From Companilactobacillus nuruki (GTDB taxonomy: Bacteria; Bacillota; Bacilli; Lactobacillales; Lactobacillaceae): DNA of 64,000 nt. The DNA is taken from contig NZ_NIPR01000061.1 of assembly GCF_002872255.1 (NCBI RefSeq), forward strand, positions 34,978-98,977, read 5' to 3'. The notes under the pieces were generated by a model, which searched no databases, had not been told where the DNA came from, and saw nothing but the letters and a program-made list of their open reading frames with translations. A program made the position numbers and the translations under genes. Below are positions 25,594 through 33,874 of the stretch, piece by piece. Every line of letters begins with the position of its first letter. Position 1 is the first letter of the stretch.

Positions 25594-26349
25594 ATGCGTA
25601 TTGAAGAGTTAATAAATGAACATTCTGATCGACTTACAGATAATGACATGCAACTTCTTTCAATTATCTTAAGAAACAAAAAAATAATCAGTAACTTAAA
25701 CTCCAAGGAAATAAGTGACATAGCATATACATCTCCCGCAGGATTAACTAGACTTGCTAAAAAGCTTAATTTCAAAGGTTTTACCGAATTCAAATATTTT
25801 TTAAGACAAGAGGCTGATAGTATTGAATCACATAAGTTAAATCACACACAAATCCTAATCAATGACATGAATGATACTATAAAACTACTTTCTCAAACTA
25901 ATCTGAATCCCTTAGTTTCAGCTATTCATTCCGCCAAAAGAATCTACTTGTATGGAACAGATTGGGGTGAGAAACGTGCATGCGAATTATTGGCTAGAGA
26001 TTTCTTAGCCTGTAATATTTTACTTTATACGATACCTTCATATACCGAATTACAATGGGTACTAAATGATATTACCGAAAACGATTTGTTGCTGGTTATT
26101 TCTTTTAGTGGTGAGAACATTGATTTAAACACATCCCTTCAAAAGTTAAAGCTTAAAAATGCTCCTTATATATCTATTACTCCCCTATCCAAAAACACTC
26201 TATCATCAAGAGCTACTTATAACTTGTATTACAGCACTACTAATCTTAAAATAACTAATACTCCAGATACCGAATATAATTATTTTTCACCATTAGAATT
26301 AGTTATCGATGCTCTTTTCAGATATTATATAGATAGTTATTTTGAATAA
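25594..26349 (+). CDS. RpiR/MurR-family regulator of the alpha-glucoside operon
   Basis: 251 aa from the ATG at 25594 (AGGAGG 8 nt upstream; the frame is open 15 codons further without a site). N-terminal RpiR helix-turn-helix (about 1-75, SDIAYTSPAGLTRLAKKLNFKGFTEFKYFL) and a SIS sugar-phosphate-binding domain (about 105-230, LYGTDWGEKRACELLARDF and VISFSGEN). Divergent from the GH4/PTS operon, so it presumably senses a phosphorylated glucoside and controls that operon. Confidence 0.88.
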   Translation: MRIEELINEHSDRLTDNDMQLLSIILRNKKIISNLNSKEISDIAYTSPAGLTRLAKKLNFKGFTEFKYFLRQEADSIESHKLNHTQILINDMNDTIKLLSQTNLNPLVSAIHSAKRIYLYGTDWGEKRACELLARDFLACNILLYTIPSYTELQWVLNDITENDLLLVISFSGENIDLNTSLQKLKLKNAPYISITPLSKNTLSSRATYNLYYSTTNLKITNTPDTEYNYFSPLELVIDALFRYYIDSYFE

Positions 26350-26449
26350 CCTATTTTGAAAAGTGTTCCAAACTCCCTTAGAACAGTTGTTTATACCAGA
26401 TTAGTAGTTACAATAAAACATATAAGTACATCACTGGAGGACATACACA

Positions 26450-26926
26450 ATGAATAGAGTAGCTACTAATTTGAAACAGACATTATTAATCAATTCTAAA
26501 AAAATTTATGTCATGAATTACCTAATTCTCTTCATTACATCCCTTTTATATGCCTTATATGTTGCAATAATAAAAACGACTAAAGGTATAGACTTTCAAG
26601 AGCTTTTAAAATCCAGCCCCTACACTTCCATAATGTTTATTGTCATACTATTAAACGTCTTAGTAGGATATATACTTTGGATAAATAGTAACAATTTTTT
26701 TAATAGTAAAAAAAATCGTTCCATTTTATTAGATTTGTCCATCTGCCAATTAATAATAGGAAATATTTTTTCTTTCTTTGCCTTCGTGGCGACCTTTCTA
26801 TCATTCAAATATTTTCCAAATACCAAATCAGACAAAAAAACTAGTCATCTTGTCAGCATCGTCATAATTGCTAATATTTTCTATGGACTATGTTTTCTAC
26901 TATTGATACGTTTAACACTTAGTTAA
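26450..26926 (+). CDS. Small membrane protein of unknown function
   Basis: 158 aa, not recognised. Four hydrophobic segments (about 23-42, 58-77, 98-118, 133-156) separated by short Lys/Ser-rich loops; no signal peptide, no cysteine motif. A strong site ACTGGAGGACATACACA precedes the ATG, and a terminator follows, so it is a real monocistronic gene. Its place between the alpha-glucoside regulator and the fructose-family operon says nothing certain about its job. Confidence 0.7.
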   Translation: MNRVATNLKQTLLINSKKIYVMNYLILFITSLLYALYVAIIKTTKGIDFQELLKSSPYTSIMFIVILLNVLVGYILWINSNNFFNSKKNRSILLDLSICQLIIGNIFSFFAFVATFLSFKYFPNTKSDKKTSHLVSIVIIANIFYGLCFLLLIRLTLS

Positions 26927-26961
26927 ATTCAAAAATTGTAAACTATCTTACGAAAAATAAT

Positions 26962-26995
26962 AAACACCAGTCTAACAGCTAGACTGGTGTTTTTA
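26962..26995 (+). terminator. Rho-independent terminator
   Basis: AAACACCAGTCTA / TAGACTGGTGTTTTT, perfect stem after the small membrane protein gene. Confidence 0.88.
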
Positions 26996-27062
26996 TGCGG
27001 AATAAATTACACCTATTGTTTTATTTGTCTCAGTATTTCCATCAATCCCATATATGTATCTA

Positions 27063-27167
27063 TCAACTAACTGGAACAACTAGATCATCAACATTCACAT
27101 CGTTACTAATTAACTCCATTATTCTTTTAACAAGCAATCTCAATAGTTTTAATGGTAACTCATCCAT
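27063..27167 (-). other. Possible relic of a LacI-family regulator C-terminus
   Basis: A 34-codon frame reads MDELPLKLLRLLVKRIMELI then SNDVNVDDLVVPVS and stops. The ending -DDLVVPVS resembles the last strand of LacI-type effector domains, but no upstream part of such a gene exists. A weak site GAGAGA precedes the ATG. It lies alone between two terminators (26962, 27185) in a ~300-bp gap. It may be a small gene, a relic or chance. Confidence 0.2.
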
Positions 27168-27184
27168 ATTTTTATCTCTCTTAT

Positions 27185-27228
27185 AAAAATAGTCTGATAA
27201 GTTTGGCACCCAACTTATCAGACTATTT
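27185..27228 (-). terminator. Rho-independent terminator of the fructose-family operon
   Basis: AAATAGTCTGATAAGTT / AACTTATCAGACTATTT perfect 17-bp stem. The outer AAATAGTCTG resembles the arms of the dispersed palindromic elements. Confidence 0.88.
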
Positions 27229-27233
27229 CAATT

Positions 27234-28199
27234 TTATTTTTGCGTAACCAAACACTCATCTGGTTGTTGATCATAAATGATTTTATCAACAATGTCACAT
27301 TCATAAGGATAAAGTGGCTTCAAGTGTATTGAATCGGCAAAATATAAATCAGCTTTACCATTGCTACTAAAGAGTTGCATCTTTTCACGAACAACTTTCT
27401 TTTGAGCTTCATCAGCTTCTGGAGTCATTAGCCATGGCTCATAGTCATTTGGATTAGCCAGTACTGTATCTTTAATTGCATGATAAAATGGCATCTTAAT
27501 ATCGGTTGAAATATTAACTTTAGCAATTCCATGGGCAACTGCTTCACGAATTTTTTCATCAGGATTATTAGAACCACCATGTAAGACTAATGGCATTTTA
27601 AGGGCTTCATTTAATGCATCTAATTTGTCTATCTTTATATCGTTATCACCACTTGGATATGGTCCATGTACTGTTCCAATAGCAACAGCCAAGTCATCTA
27701 CTCCAGTTGCTTCAACAAATTGTTTGGCACTATCAGGATCAGTATAGACTCTTCCCATATTATTCTCAGCGCTCGCATTACGATTACCGATACTGCCCAA
27801 CTCTGCTTCGACCGCGACACCAACTCTATGGGCCAAATCAACTGTTTGTTTAGTAGCCTTTAAATTCCCATCGAACGAAAGACCAGATGTATCAATCATT
27901 ACCGAGTTCATTTGATCACGAATAGCTCTCATAACATCATTAATATCACGGCCATGATCCAAGTGAACCGCAACTGGAACATTAGATGTCATAGCCATTT
28001 CACGAATATATCCAACAATATTGCTTCCCATCAGATCATATTCAAAGGGATGTACTTGTAAAATCACGGGTGAACGTAATTCTTCCGCAACGCTTAAAAT
28101 ATTTTTAACGAATTCACTATTCCCAACATTGAATGCTCCCACTGCAAAATGATTTTCATAAGCCTTATCTACTAAATACTTTGACGAAACTAATACCAT
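27234..28199 (-). CDS. Class II ketose-bisphosphate aldolase
   Basis: 321 aa zinc-dependent aldolase that splits a ketose (bis)phosphate to DHAP and an aldehyde. Zn-ligand motif VAVHLDHGRD and later glycine/His motifs GTVHGPY and LVLHGGSNNP are visible; AFNVGNSEF is near the N-terminus. It is longer and different in its C-terminus from housekeeping FbaA. It is the last gene of the operon regulator-PTS-aldolase. As no 1-phosphofructokinase gene is present, it may act directly on the PTS product or on a tagatose-type bisphosphate. Substrate inferred only at class level. Confidence 0.85.
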   Translation of the reverse strand: MVLVSSKYLVDKAYENHFAVGAFNVGNSEFVKNILSVAEELRSPVILQVHPFEYDLMGSNIVGYIREMAMTSNVPVAVHLDHGRDINDVMRAIRDQMNSVMIDTSGLSFDGNLKATKQTVDLAHRVGVAVEAELGSIGNRNASAENNMGRVYTDPDSAKQFVEATGVDDLAVAIGTVHGPYPSGDNDIKIDKLDALNEALKMPLVLHGGSNNPDEKIREAVAHGIAKVNISTDIKMPFYHAIKDTVLANPNDYEPWLMTPEADEAQKKVVREKMQLFSSNGKADLYFADSIHLKPLYPYECDIVDKIIYDQQPDECLVTQK

Positions 28200-28232
28200 A
28201 ATAAATTCCTCTTTTCCAATTCAAATTATTAG

Positions 28233-30170
28233 TTAAAAGATTGAAGCCACTTCCGATTTTTCTGTTTGATCAGTATTTTCTGCTTTAGTCATATCATCTA
28301 TTGTTACGGTTTTCTTTGTTAAGCCTACAATCAAACACTCAACAATTGCTCCAGCAAGAATACATAAGACGTAAAGTAACGGATGATTTATAGCAATTGG
28401 GATAACAAATATTCCACCATGTGGTGCTTGTAATGTGATGCCGAATAACATTGATAATGCTCCGCCGACTCCAGCACCAATAATATTTCCCGGTATAACA
28501 CGTAATGGATCAGCTCCAGCAAAAGGAATTACGCCCTCAGTTATAAAACACGCACCTAATACATAGGCAACTTTTCCTGTCTCACGTTCTTGGGTAGTAA
28601 ATTTGTTTTTAAAGAATGTAGTTGCTAACCCTAGTGCAATAGGTGGAATCATTCCTCCACACATAATAGCTGCCATTGGTGCATAAACACCTGCTGTTAA
28701 CATTTGAATACCAAAAGCATATGTGATTTTATTCAACGGACCTCCCATATCACTAACTAACAATGCTGCTAGAATAAAACCGATCAAAACAGCGTTTGCT
28801 CCTGACATGTGTTGTAACCATGCTGTTAGTGCTTTATTAAATGATCCAACTGGCGTATTTATCAAATAATGAATAACGGTTGCTGTTAAAAATGTCCCAA
28901 TGACTGGATATAGAAGAACCGGATTCAATCCTTGTAAGGAATTTGGTAATTTGATCAAAATCTTCTTTAAAACTACTACTACGTATCCGGCCACAAAACC
29001 AGCTACTACATCGCCTAAGAATCCTGATCCTCCGGTATAAGCTAACATTCCACCAATTGCCCCTGGTGCCAATCCCGGCCTATCAGCAATACTATATGCA
29101 ACATACCCGGCAAATATTGGAACCATTAAACCAAATGCGGCCTTAGAACCTACCATATTCAAAAATGCTGCAAACGAGTTGTATTGTGAACTAGCTGTAT
29201 TTGATGATTGCGTCCCAAACATAAATGAAATAGCCATTAAAATACCACCTGCAACAACAAATGGTAGCATGAATGAAACACCATTCATTAAATGTTTATA
29301 AATCCCAAATCCTATTGATTTTGCCTGACCCTTTCCATCGTTATGTTTTTTATTAGAGCTATTACCGTTAGCGTCATGATAAATAACTGCTTGTGGAGCC
29401 GTCTCTACCAATTTCTCTGCTTCATTGATTCCCATTTTAGTAGACGTTTGTAAAACATGTTTCCCATTAAATCTTGATAGATCAATAGTTCTATCGGCTG
29501 CAATCACAACAGCTGTGGCATTTCTTATTTCTTCATCCGTCAATTCATTTTCTGTACCAGAAGATCCTTGAGTCTCAATCTTTACTGGAATATGCAGTTT
29601 GGCACCAGCATCAGTTAAGGCCTGAGCAGCCATATATGTGTGAGCTATTCCTGCGGTGCAGGCTGTAATTCCAACAATTGACTGCTTTGATGATACTTGC
29701 GGTTGAGCTGAATCCGTTGCATCAGAGTTTTCCTTTTCGGCAATTAGTTTCTCTACATCTTCTGGAGTTCTGGTCAAAATCAAATTGGCTCTGAATATGT
29801 CATCCATTAGGAATCCTGATAATTTTGATAATGCCTTTAAATGTTCATCTGATGCATGTTCACCCGCAGCAATTAGAAAAACCAACTGACAATTGTCATC
29901 TCCATAATCAATACCTGGTAATGCTCTTCCAAAGGCGATTGCTGCATTATTTACATGGCTACTTTTAGCATGTGGTATAGCAATTCCATTTCCTACTGCC
30001 GTTGATATTTCATTTTCACGATCCCAGACATCTTTAACAAATGCTTGAAAGTCATCTACTTTACCTGCATCATATAACTTCTTTGCCAAGCCTCTGATGA
30101 CATCATCTTTTCCGTTGCCTTGTAAATTCAAATTAATTGTATCAACGGTTAATAACTCTGATATTTTCAT
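28233..30170 (-). CDS. PTS fructose-family transporter, IIABC fusion
   Basis: 645 aa with order A-B-C. IIA ~1-145 with phospho-His67 (GIAIPHAKS), IIB ~164-260 with phospho-Cys171 (GITACTAGIAHTYMAA), IIC ~285-620 of about nine membrane helices including GGPLNKITYAFG and GADPLRVIPGNIIGAGVGG. It imports fructose or a related ketose and phosphorylates it, usually at C1. It is 33 nt upstream of the aldolase gene and 18 nt downstream of its regulator gene. Confidence 0.9.
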   Translation of the reverse strand: MKISELLTVDTINLNLQGNGKDDVIRGLAKKLYDAGKVDDFQAFVKDVWDRENEISTAVGNGIAIPHAKSSHVNNAAIAFGRALPGIDYGDDNCQLVFLIAAGEHASDEHLKALSKLSGFLMDDIFRANLILTRTPEDVEKLIAEKENSDATDSAQPQVSSKQSIVGITACTAGIAHTYMAAQALTDAGAKLHIPVKIETQGSSGTENELTDEEIRNATAVVIAADRTIDLSRFNGKHVLQTSTKMGINEAEKLVETAPQAVIYHDANGNSSNKKHNDGKGQAKSIGFGIYKHLMNGVSFMLPFVVAGGILMAISFMFGTQSSNTASSQYNSFAAFLNMVGSKAAFGLMVPIFAGYVAYSIADRPGLAPGAIGGMLAYTGGSGFLGDVVAGFVAGYVVVVLKKILIKLPNSLQGLNPVLLYPVIGTFLTATVIHYLINTPVGSFNKALTAWLQHMSGANAVLIGFILAALLVSDMGGPLNKITYAFGIQMLTAGVYAPMAAIMCGGMIPPIALGLATTFFKNKFTTQERETGKVAYVLGACFITEGVIPFAGADPLRVIPGNIIGAGVGGALSMLFGITLQAPHGGIFVIPIAINHPLLYVLCILAGAIVECLIVGLTKKTVTIDDMTKAENTDQTEKSEVASIF

Positions 30171-30188
30171 GTGACTTTACTCCTTAAC

Positions 30189-32057
30189 TTATCTCTGATT
30201 AGCAGTAGCAACCAAATTGATAAAATCATCTAATGTTCTGATACTAGGCAATAAATCAGGCAGTTCATTGTTGGTCACTACTCTTTGTAATTCTTTGAAA
30301 ACTAATTCATATCTTGATAATTGGTCATGTGTAGGTATAACGACAATAACCAAGCGCGCTAACTCTTTACTCCATTTCATAGGTTCATCTAAAATAACAA
30401 TTCCTAGGGAAAATTTGGAAACATCTGGAATTCTCATTGGATGTGGTATAGCCGCAAAATTTCCTGTCTCTGTCGAAGACAATCGTTCTCGTTGAATAAT
30501 GGCGCTATATAAACTGTCATTTCCCATTTTTTTCAGAACTGTTTTGATCAATTCATTCTTATTTTTAAATTTCCCATGAATCAATAAACTTCCATTTAAG
30601 ACCTGCTGTAGAATGATTTGATTAATCTGTAATTGTAATTTTTTATTATCTTGTTTATCAAGCCAATCATTAACATAAATAATTGGATATTTACTTTTAA
30701 TACTGGATTCATTAGAAGCAATAAGTAGTGCTACCTGAGGAATATCTTTAATGTGCTTTGTGTCAACTATTGCTACAACTTGAACATTTGAGAATTGTTC
30801 TTCAATGCGTTGGGCTAACATCTGTCCAGTTACTGGTCTTCTTGCATAGATAACCGCCACATCAATGGTTCGTTGCTGATTTCGTTCTAAAAATGCGGCA
30901 AAATGAAGAGCATAATATCCTATTTCATTATCTGGAACCTTTAAATTCATCATTTCAATCAAACTATGCGCAAAATCGACTGCATATTGATAGGCCATAA
31001 TGTAATCAGTTTTTATATGATGCAAATAAGAATTTTCAATATAAAATTGGTACTCTAATGGATATATATCCCTTGATATATGTAGTAATAAATCCGTTTG
31101 TAGTTTTGTATCCTGTAGAAACGGTTGATTGTACGTATTTGATAAATCTAATAGAGCCTTTTTTATCGTATTTAATAATCTAGAATCTGACTCTGAACTC
31201 CCTCCAATGGCATTTTCATCAGTTAACAATTGTTGACTAACTAGTAACCAAGCAAAGCACCAGGTTTCTACTTTATCAGGAATTGTATCTCCAATAATTT
31301 GAAATCCACGTTCTAATAAGATAGAAGCATAATCCATGGTATCTACACTTAGTTGTTGTGTTCCTGGTAAAACTTGATTCAACCTTTGTCCCAGATCGTC
31401 TCGATAATTAGCAATAATGATATAATTGGCAATCGGTTTTACCAATGCAGGTGTTGGTTTAAGATTTCGTTTAACAAATTGCTGACGCAAACAGACAATT
31501 AATGAATGAATCTCCAAAGGGTCAATCCACTCTTGAAAATAGAAATCATATTCTCGTTCTAACTGTTCAAAAGATGTTGTATTCGGATTAAAAAAACTAT
31601 CCAGTAGACTTCTGATTGCTAACTCGTCGCCTTCAAGCATCACGCCCTTAAAAATTATTGCCTGTAATCTAACATTTCGCTGTTCTTCGGCAATTAATTC
31701 TTGAATTCGATAAATATCACTACGAATTGTTTGGGATGAATAATGCAACTTCTCCGCTAAATTTTCATAAGTTGTTATATCTGTTCTCATCATCAAGTAT
31801 CGCAGTATAAAAAAAGCTCGTTGTTCAAATTCCAATTGACCGGTTTCCGTAATACTAGTGATTTGTCCTTTAATTACATATCCATGTTCAGGGCTTGCTT
31901 CAATTCGCGCGCCCTGCAAGTAGTTATTATTCAAATCCTTAACATAATTTCTAATTGACCTAGTCGAAACACCTAGTGAATCAGCCAATTGGTTACCTGA
32001 AATTCCATTCGTTCTTTTTTCTAATTCCAGCAATAATTTGGCGTAATTATCTTTCAT
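30189..32057 (-). CDS. PRD-containing PTS-regulated transcriptional activator (MtlR/LicR type)
   Basis: 622 aa. N-terminal DNA-binding HTH (about 1-80: ISGNQLADSLGVSTRSIRNYVKDL), a second HTH-like segment (YENLAEKLHYSSQTIRSDIYRI), two PRD domains in the middle (about 180-400), a IIB-like segment and a C-terminal IIA-like domain with FAAIPHPMRIPD as phospho-His region. There is no RNA-binding CAT domain, so it should bind DNA rather than act as an RNA antiterminator. Its activity is expected to follow PTS phosphorylation. It is the first gene of its operon, under a perfect cre site. Confidence 0.88.
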   Translation of the reverse strand: MKDNYAKLLLELEKRTNGISGNQLADSLGVSTRSIRNYVKDLNNNYLQGARIEASPEHGYVIKGQITSITETGQLEFEQRAFFILRYLMMRTDITTYENLAEKLHYSSQTIRSDIYRIQELIAEEQRNVRLQAIIFKGVMLEGDELAIRSLLDSFFNPNTTSFEQLEREYDFYFQEWIDPLEIHSLIVCLRQQFVKRNLKPTPALVKPIANYIIIANYRDDLGQRLNQVLPGTQQLSVDTMDYASILLERGFQIIGDTIPDKVETWCFAWLLVSQQLLTDENAIGGSSESDSRLLNTIKKALLDLSNTYNQPFLQDTKLQTDLLLHISRDIYPLEYQFYIENSYLHHIKTDYIMAYQYAVDFAHSLIEMMNLKVPDNEIGYYALHFAAFLERNQQRTIDVAVIYARRPVTGQMLAQRIEEQFSNVQVVAIVDTKHIKDIPQVALLIASNESSIKSKYPIIYVNDWLDKQDNKKLQLQINQIILQQVLNGSLLIHGKFKNKNELIKTVLKKMGNDSLYSAIIQRERLSSTETGNFAAIPHPMRIPDVSKFSLGIVILDEPMKWSKELARLVIVVIPTHDQLSRYELVFKELQRVVTNNELPDLLPSIRTLDDFINLVATANQR

Positions 32058-32097
32058 ATCTTCACCACCTGTCTACATTTATTAGATTACTCAATTA

Positions 32098-32111
32098 TGT
32101 AACCGCTAACA
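32098..32111. promoter_or_regulatory. CcpA cre site of the fructose-family operon
   Basis: TGTAACCGCTAACA fits TGWAANCGNTNWCA at all 14 positions, 41 bp upstream of the activator's ATG. Confidence 0.75.
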
Positions 32112-32142
32112 ATAATATCTTTCTTCCGCTGAACCACGGCAA

Positions 32143-32211
32143 TAAAATAGTCCAAGATTAAATTCAAGCAAAATAAAATTACTTAAATTTAGTCTTGGAC
32201 TTTATAAAGGT
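32143..32211 (-). terminator. Rho-independent terminator of the HTH-membrane protein gene
   Basis: AAAGTCCAAGACTAAATT pairs with AATTTAATCTTGGACTATTTT (minus strand) around a long AT loop. Confidence 0.7.
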
Positions 32212-32218
32212 TTTAATT

Positions 32219-32761
32219 TCAATACTTATATAAAGGCACGTAATCATTCATTCCTGATCTCATTCCATTAATAAAACTAATCAATTCACCAATAATAAAT
32301 ATTGCCAATAAAATAATTCCAAAAATCACGGCCTTCTTATTCAGGCTCCTATTAACATACTTCCAATTTAAGTTTTTCAATAATCCAATAACCGAAATTA
32401 ATCCAATAATCAACGTACCCACATCAATAAGTGAATCAGAAATCCTAAATGATTTAAGGGCGATCCAGGCTAATATTCCAGCTCCAATTCCACCCCAAAT
32501 AATCTTTTCAACACCAGTTAATTTAATTTTATCGTCATTATTTTTAAACTTGTCCATCAGTCTTTCATCTCCTTTAATTAGTTCATCAAGCGAGACATCA
32601 AATAGTTCACTAATTGCAATTACATTGGCAAAGCTTGGTAAGGTGGTACCATTCTCCCATTTTGAAATTGATTGTCTGGTTAAATGTAACTTATCAGCCA
32701 ATTCATTTTGAGACATGTTGTGTAATTTTCTTTGTTTTTGTAATTGTTCTCCAGTTTTCAT
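32219..32761 (-). CDS. XRE-family HTH protein with C-terminal membrane domain
   Basis: 180 aa. Cro/C1 helix-turn-helix at about 5-60 (MSQNELADKLHLTRQSISKWENGTTLPSF, FDVSLDELI), then a linker and three membrane helices (about 88-108, 112-128, 143-165). The site AAGGGGGACG precedes the ATG. Such proteins often sense a membrane or ligand signal and control neighbouring genes; no partner gene is adjacent. It lies between two operons with its own terminator. Confidence 0.85.
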   Translation of the reverse strand: MKTGEQLQKQRKLHNMSQNELADKLHLTRQSISKWENGTTLPSFANVIAISELFDVSLDELIKGDERLMDKFKNNDDKIKLTGVEKIIWGGIGAGILAWIALKSFRISDSLIDVGTLIIGLISVIGLLKNLNWKYVNRSLNKKAVIFGIILLAIFIIGELISFINGMRSGMNDYVPLYKY

Positions 32762-32858
32762 TTTAACGTCCCCCTTGATTAATTATAATTTTAAATTTGA
32801 TGAAATCATTTTACTAGAACGTACCGGTTGCCATTACTAATGCAAACTAAATATACAC

Positions 32859-32889
32859 GAAAAAAGCCGACCTAACGAGTCGACTTTTA
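32859..32889 (-). terminator. Rho-independent terminator of the acyltransferase-ligase-binding protein operon
   Basis: AAAAGTCGAC / GCCGACTTTTTT stem (minus orientation: GTCGAC region pairing with one G-U) followed by T-run. Confidence 0.7.
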
Positions 32890-32896
32890 ATTTATT

Positions 32897-33874
32897 TTAT
32901 TTATAATCTCCATAATCATCAATCGTAACTTTATTCTCAATCAAATTCTCTTCATAGAATAAATCTGCAATCTTCTGTTCTTCCTTGGCATAAGTACTAT
33001 TCATGGCACTAATACCGTAAGTTCGACGATCAACCATCTTCTTAACCACTGCTTTAGACACTTTCAATGACTTGCTCATCATCGTTATAAGTTCGCTATG
33101 GTTGTTGTTGGCCCAAACCATATCTTCTTCAAGATATTTAATAAGGTATTTAGAAACCTCAGTGTTTTCTTTAGCATAACTTTGCATTGCTAAAACATAA
33201 TCACGATTATTTGTAATACCAACTCCGCTGATCAATACCTTAGCATTTTGATTAATTTCAGCCTGTGATGTGTATGGGTCCCATGTAGCCCAAGCATCTA
33301 CTTTCCCTTTAGAGAAAGCAACACTAGCACTAGATTGATCCATATTGACCCAAGTAACATCACTTGCACTTAATCCAGCTTTTTTCAAAGCCGCCAGTAG
33401 CATATATTGAGAACTAGTTCCCTTGGTATAAGCGACCTTTTTACCTTTTAGGTCTGCAACTGATGAAATGCTTGAATTCTTCTTAATAAGAATTCCAGAT
33501 CCTTTGGCTTTTGAAGATCCTGCGGCAACATAAGTTAACTTAGTTCCGGTTGAAAGAGCTGACACTGGAGGCGTATCGCCAGTTCTTGCATAATTAATAC
33601 TTCCGGCCTTTAGAGCTTGCATTAATGAATTACCGTCTTGAAATTCTTTCCAAACCACCTTATAACCTTTAGACTTCATTTTCTTAGCAAATTCACCACG
33701 TTGTTTAGCGATATCAAAGGGATCTCCTTTTTGATAGCCAATTGTAACCGTCTGCAAATCTGAACTAGCCGCTCCGGCATCCGTCTGTTTAAAACCATAA
33801 ATGGCAATAACCGCCCAAAAAAATAGAACTACACTTATTAACAGTTTTTTTAAACGCTTCTGTTTTTTATTCAC
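32897..33874 (-). CDS. ABC substrate-binding protein, aliphatic sulfonate/nitrate type (SsuA-like)
   Basis: 325 aa. N-terminal membrane segment (about 10-28) with a possible signal peptidase I site near GAA-SS; there is no lipobox cysteine, unusual for a Gram-positive binding protein. The mature part shows the SsuA/TauA pattern: TIGYQKGDPFDIAK, SINYARTGDTPPVSAL, DLKGKKVAYTKGTSSQYMLLAAL and VDAWATWDPYT. Start is GTG at 33874, sharing its first base with the ligase stop (TAGTG). No permease or ATPase lies here; the matching pair is at 20375-21912. Substrate unknown, probably a small anion. Confidence 0.88.
   Translation of the reverse strand: MNKKQKRLKKLLISVVLFFWAVIAIYGFKQTDAGAASSDLQTVTIGYQKGDPFDIAKQRGEFAKKMKSKGYKVVWKEFQDGNSLMQALKAGSINYARTGDTPPVSALSTGTKLTYVAAGSSKAKGSGILIKKNSSISSVADLKGKKVAYTKGTSSQYMLLAALKKAGLSASDVTWVNMDQSSASVAFSKGKVDAWATWDPYTSQAEINQNAKVLISGVGITNNRDYVLAMQSYAKENTEVSKYLIKYLEEDMVWANNNHSELITMMSKSLKVSKAVVKKMVDRRTYGISAMNSTYAKEEQKIADLFYEENLIENKVTIDDYGDYK

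Noticed and set aside
26995..27186. 63-codon plus-strand frame in the gap before the aldolase gene
   Set aside because: It begins inside the T-run of a terminator, has no ribosome site and no recognisable pattern.
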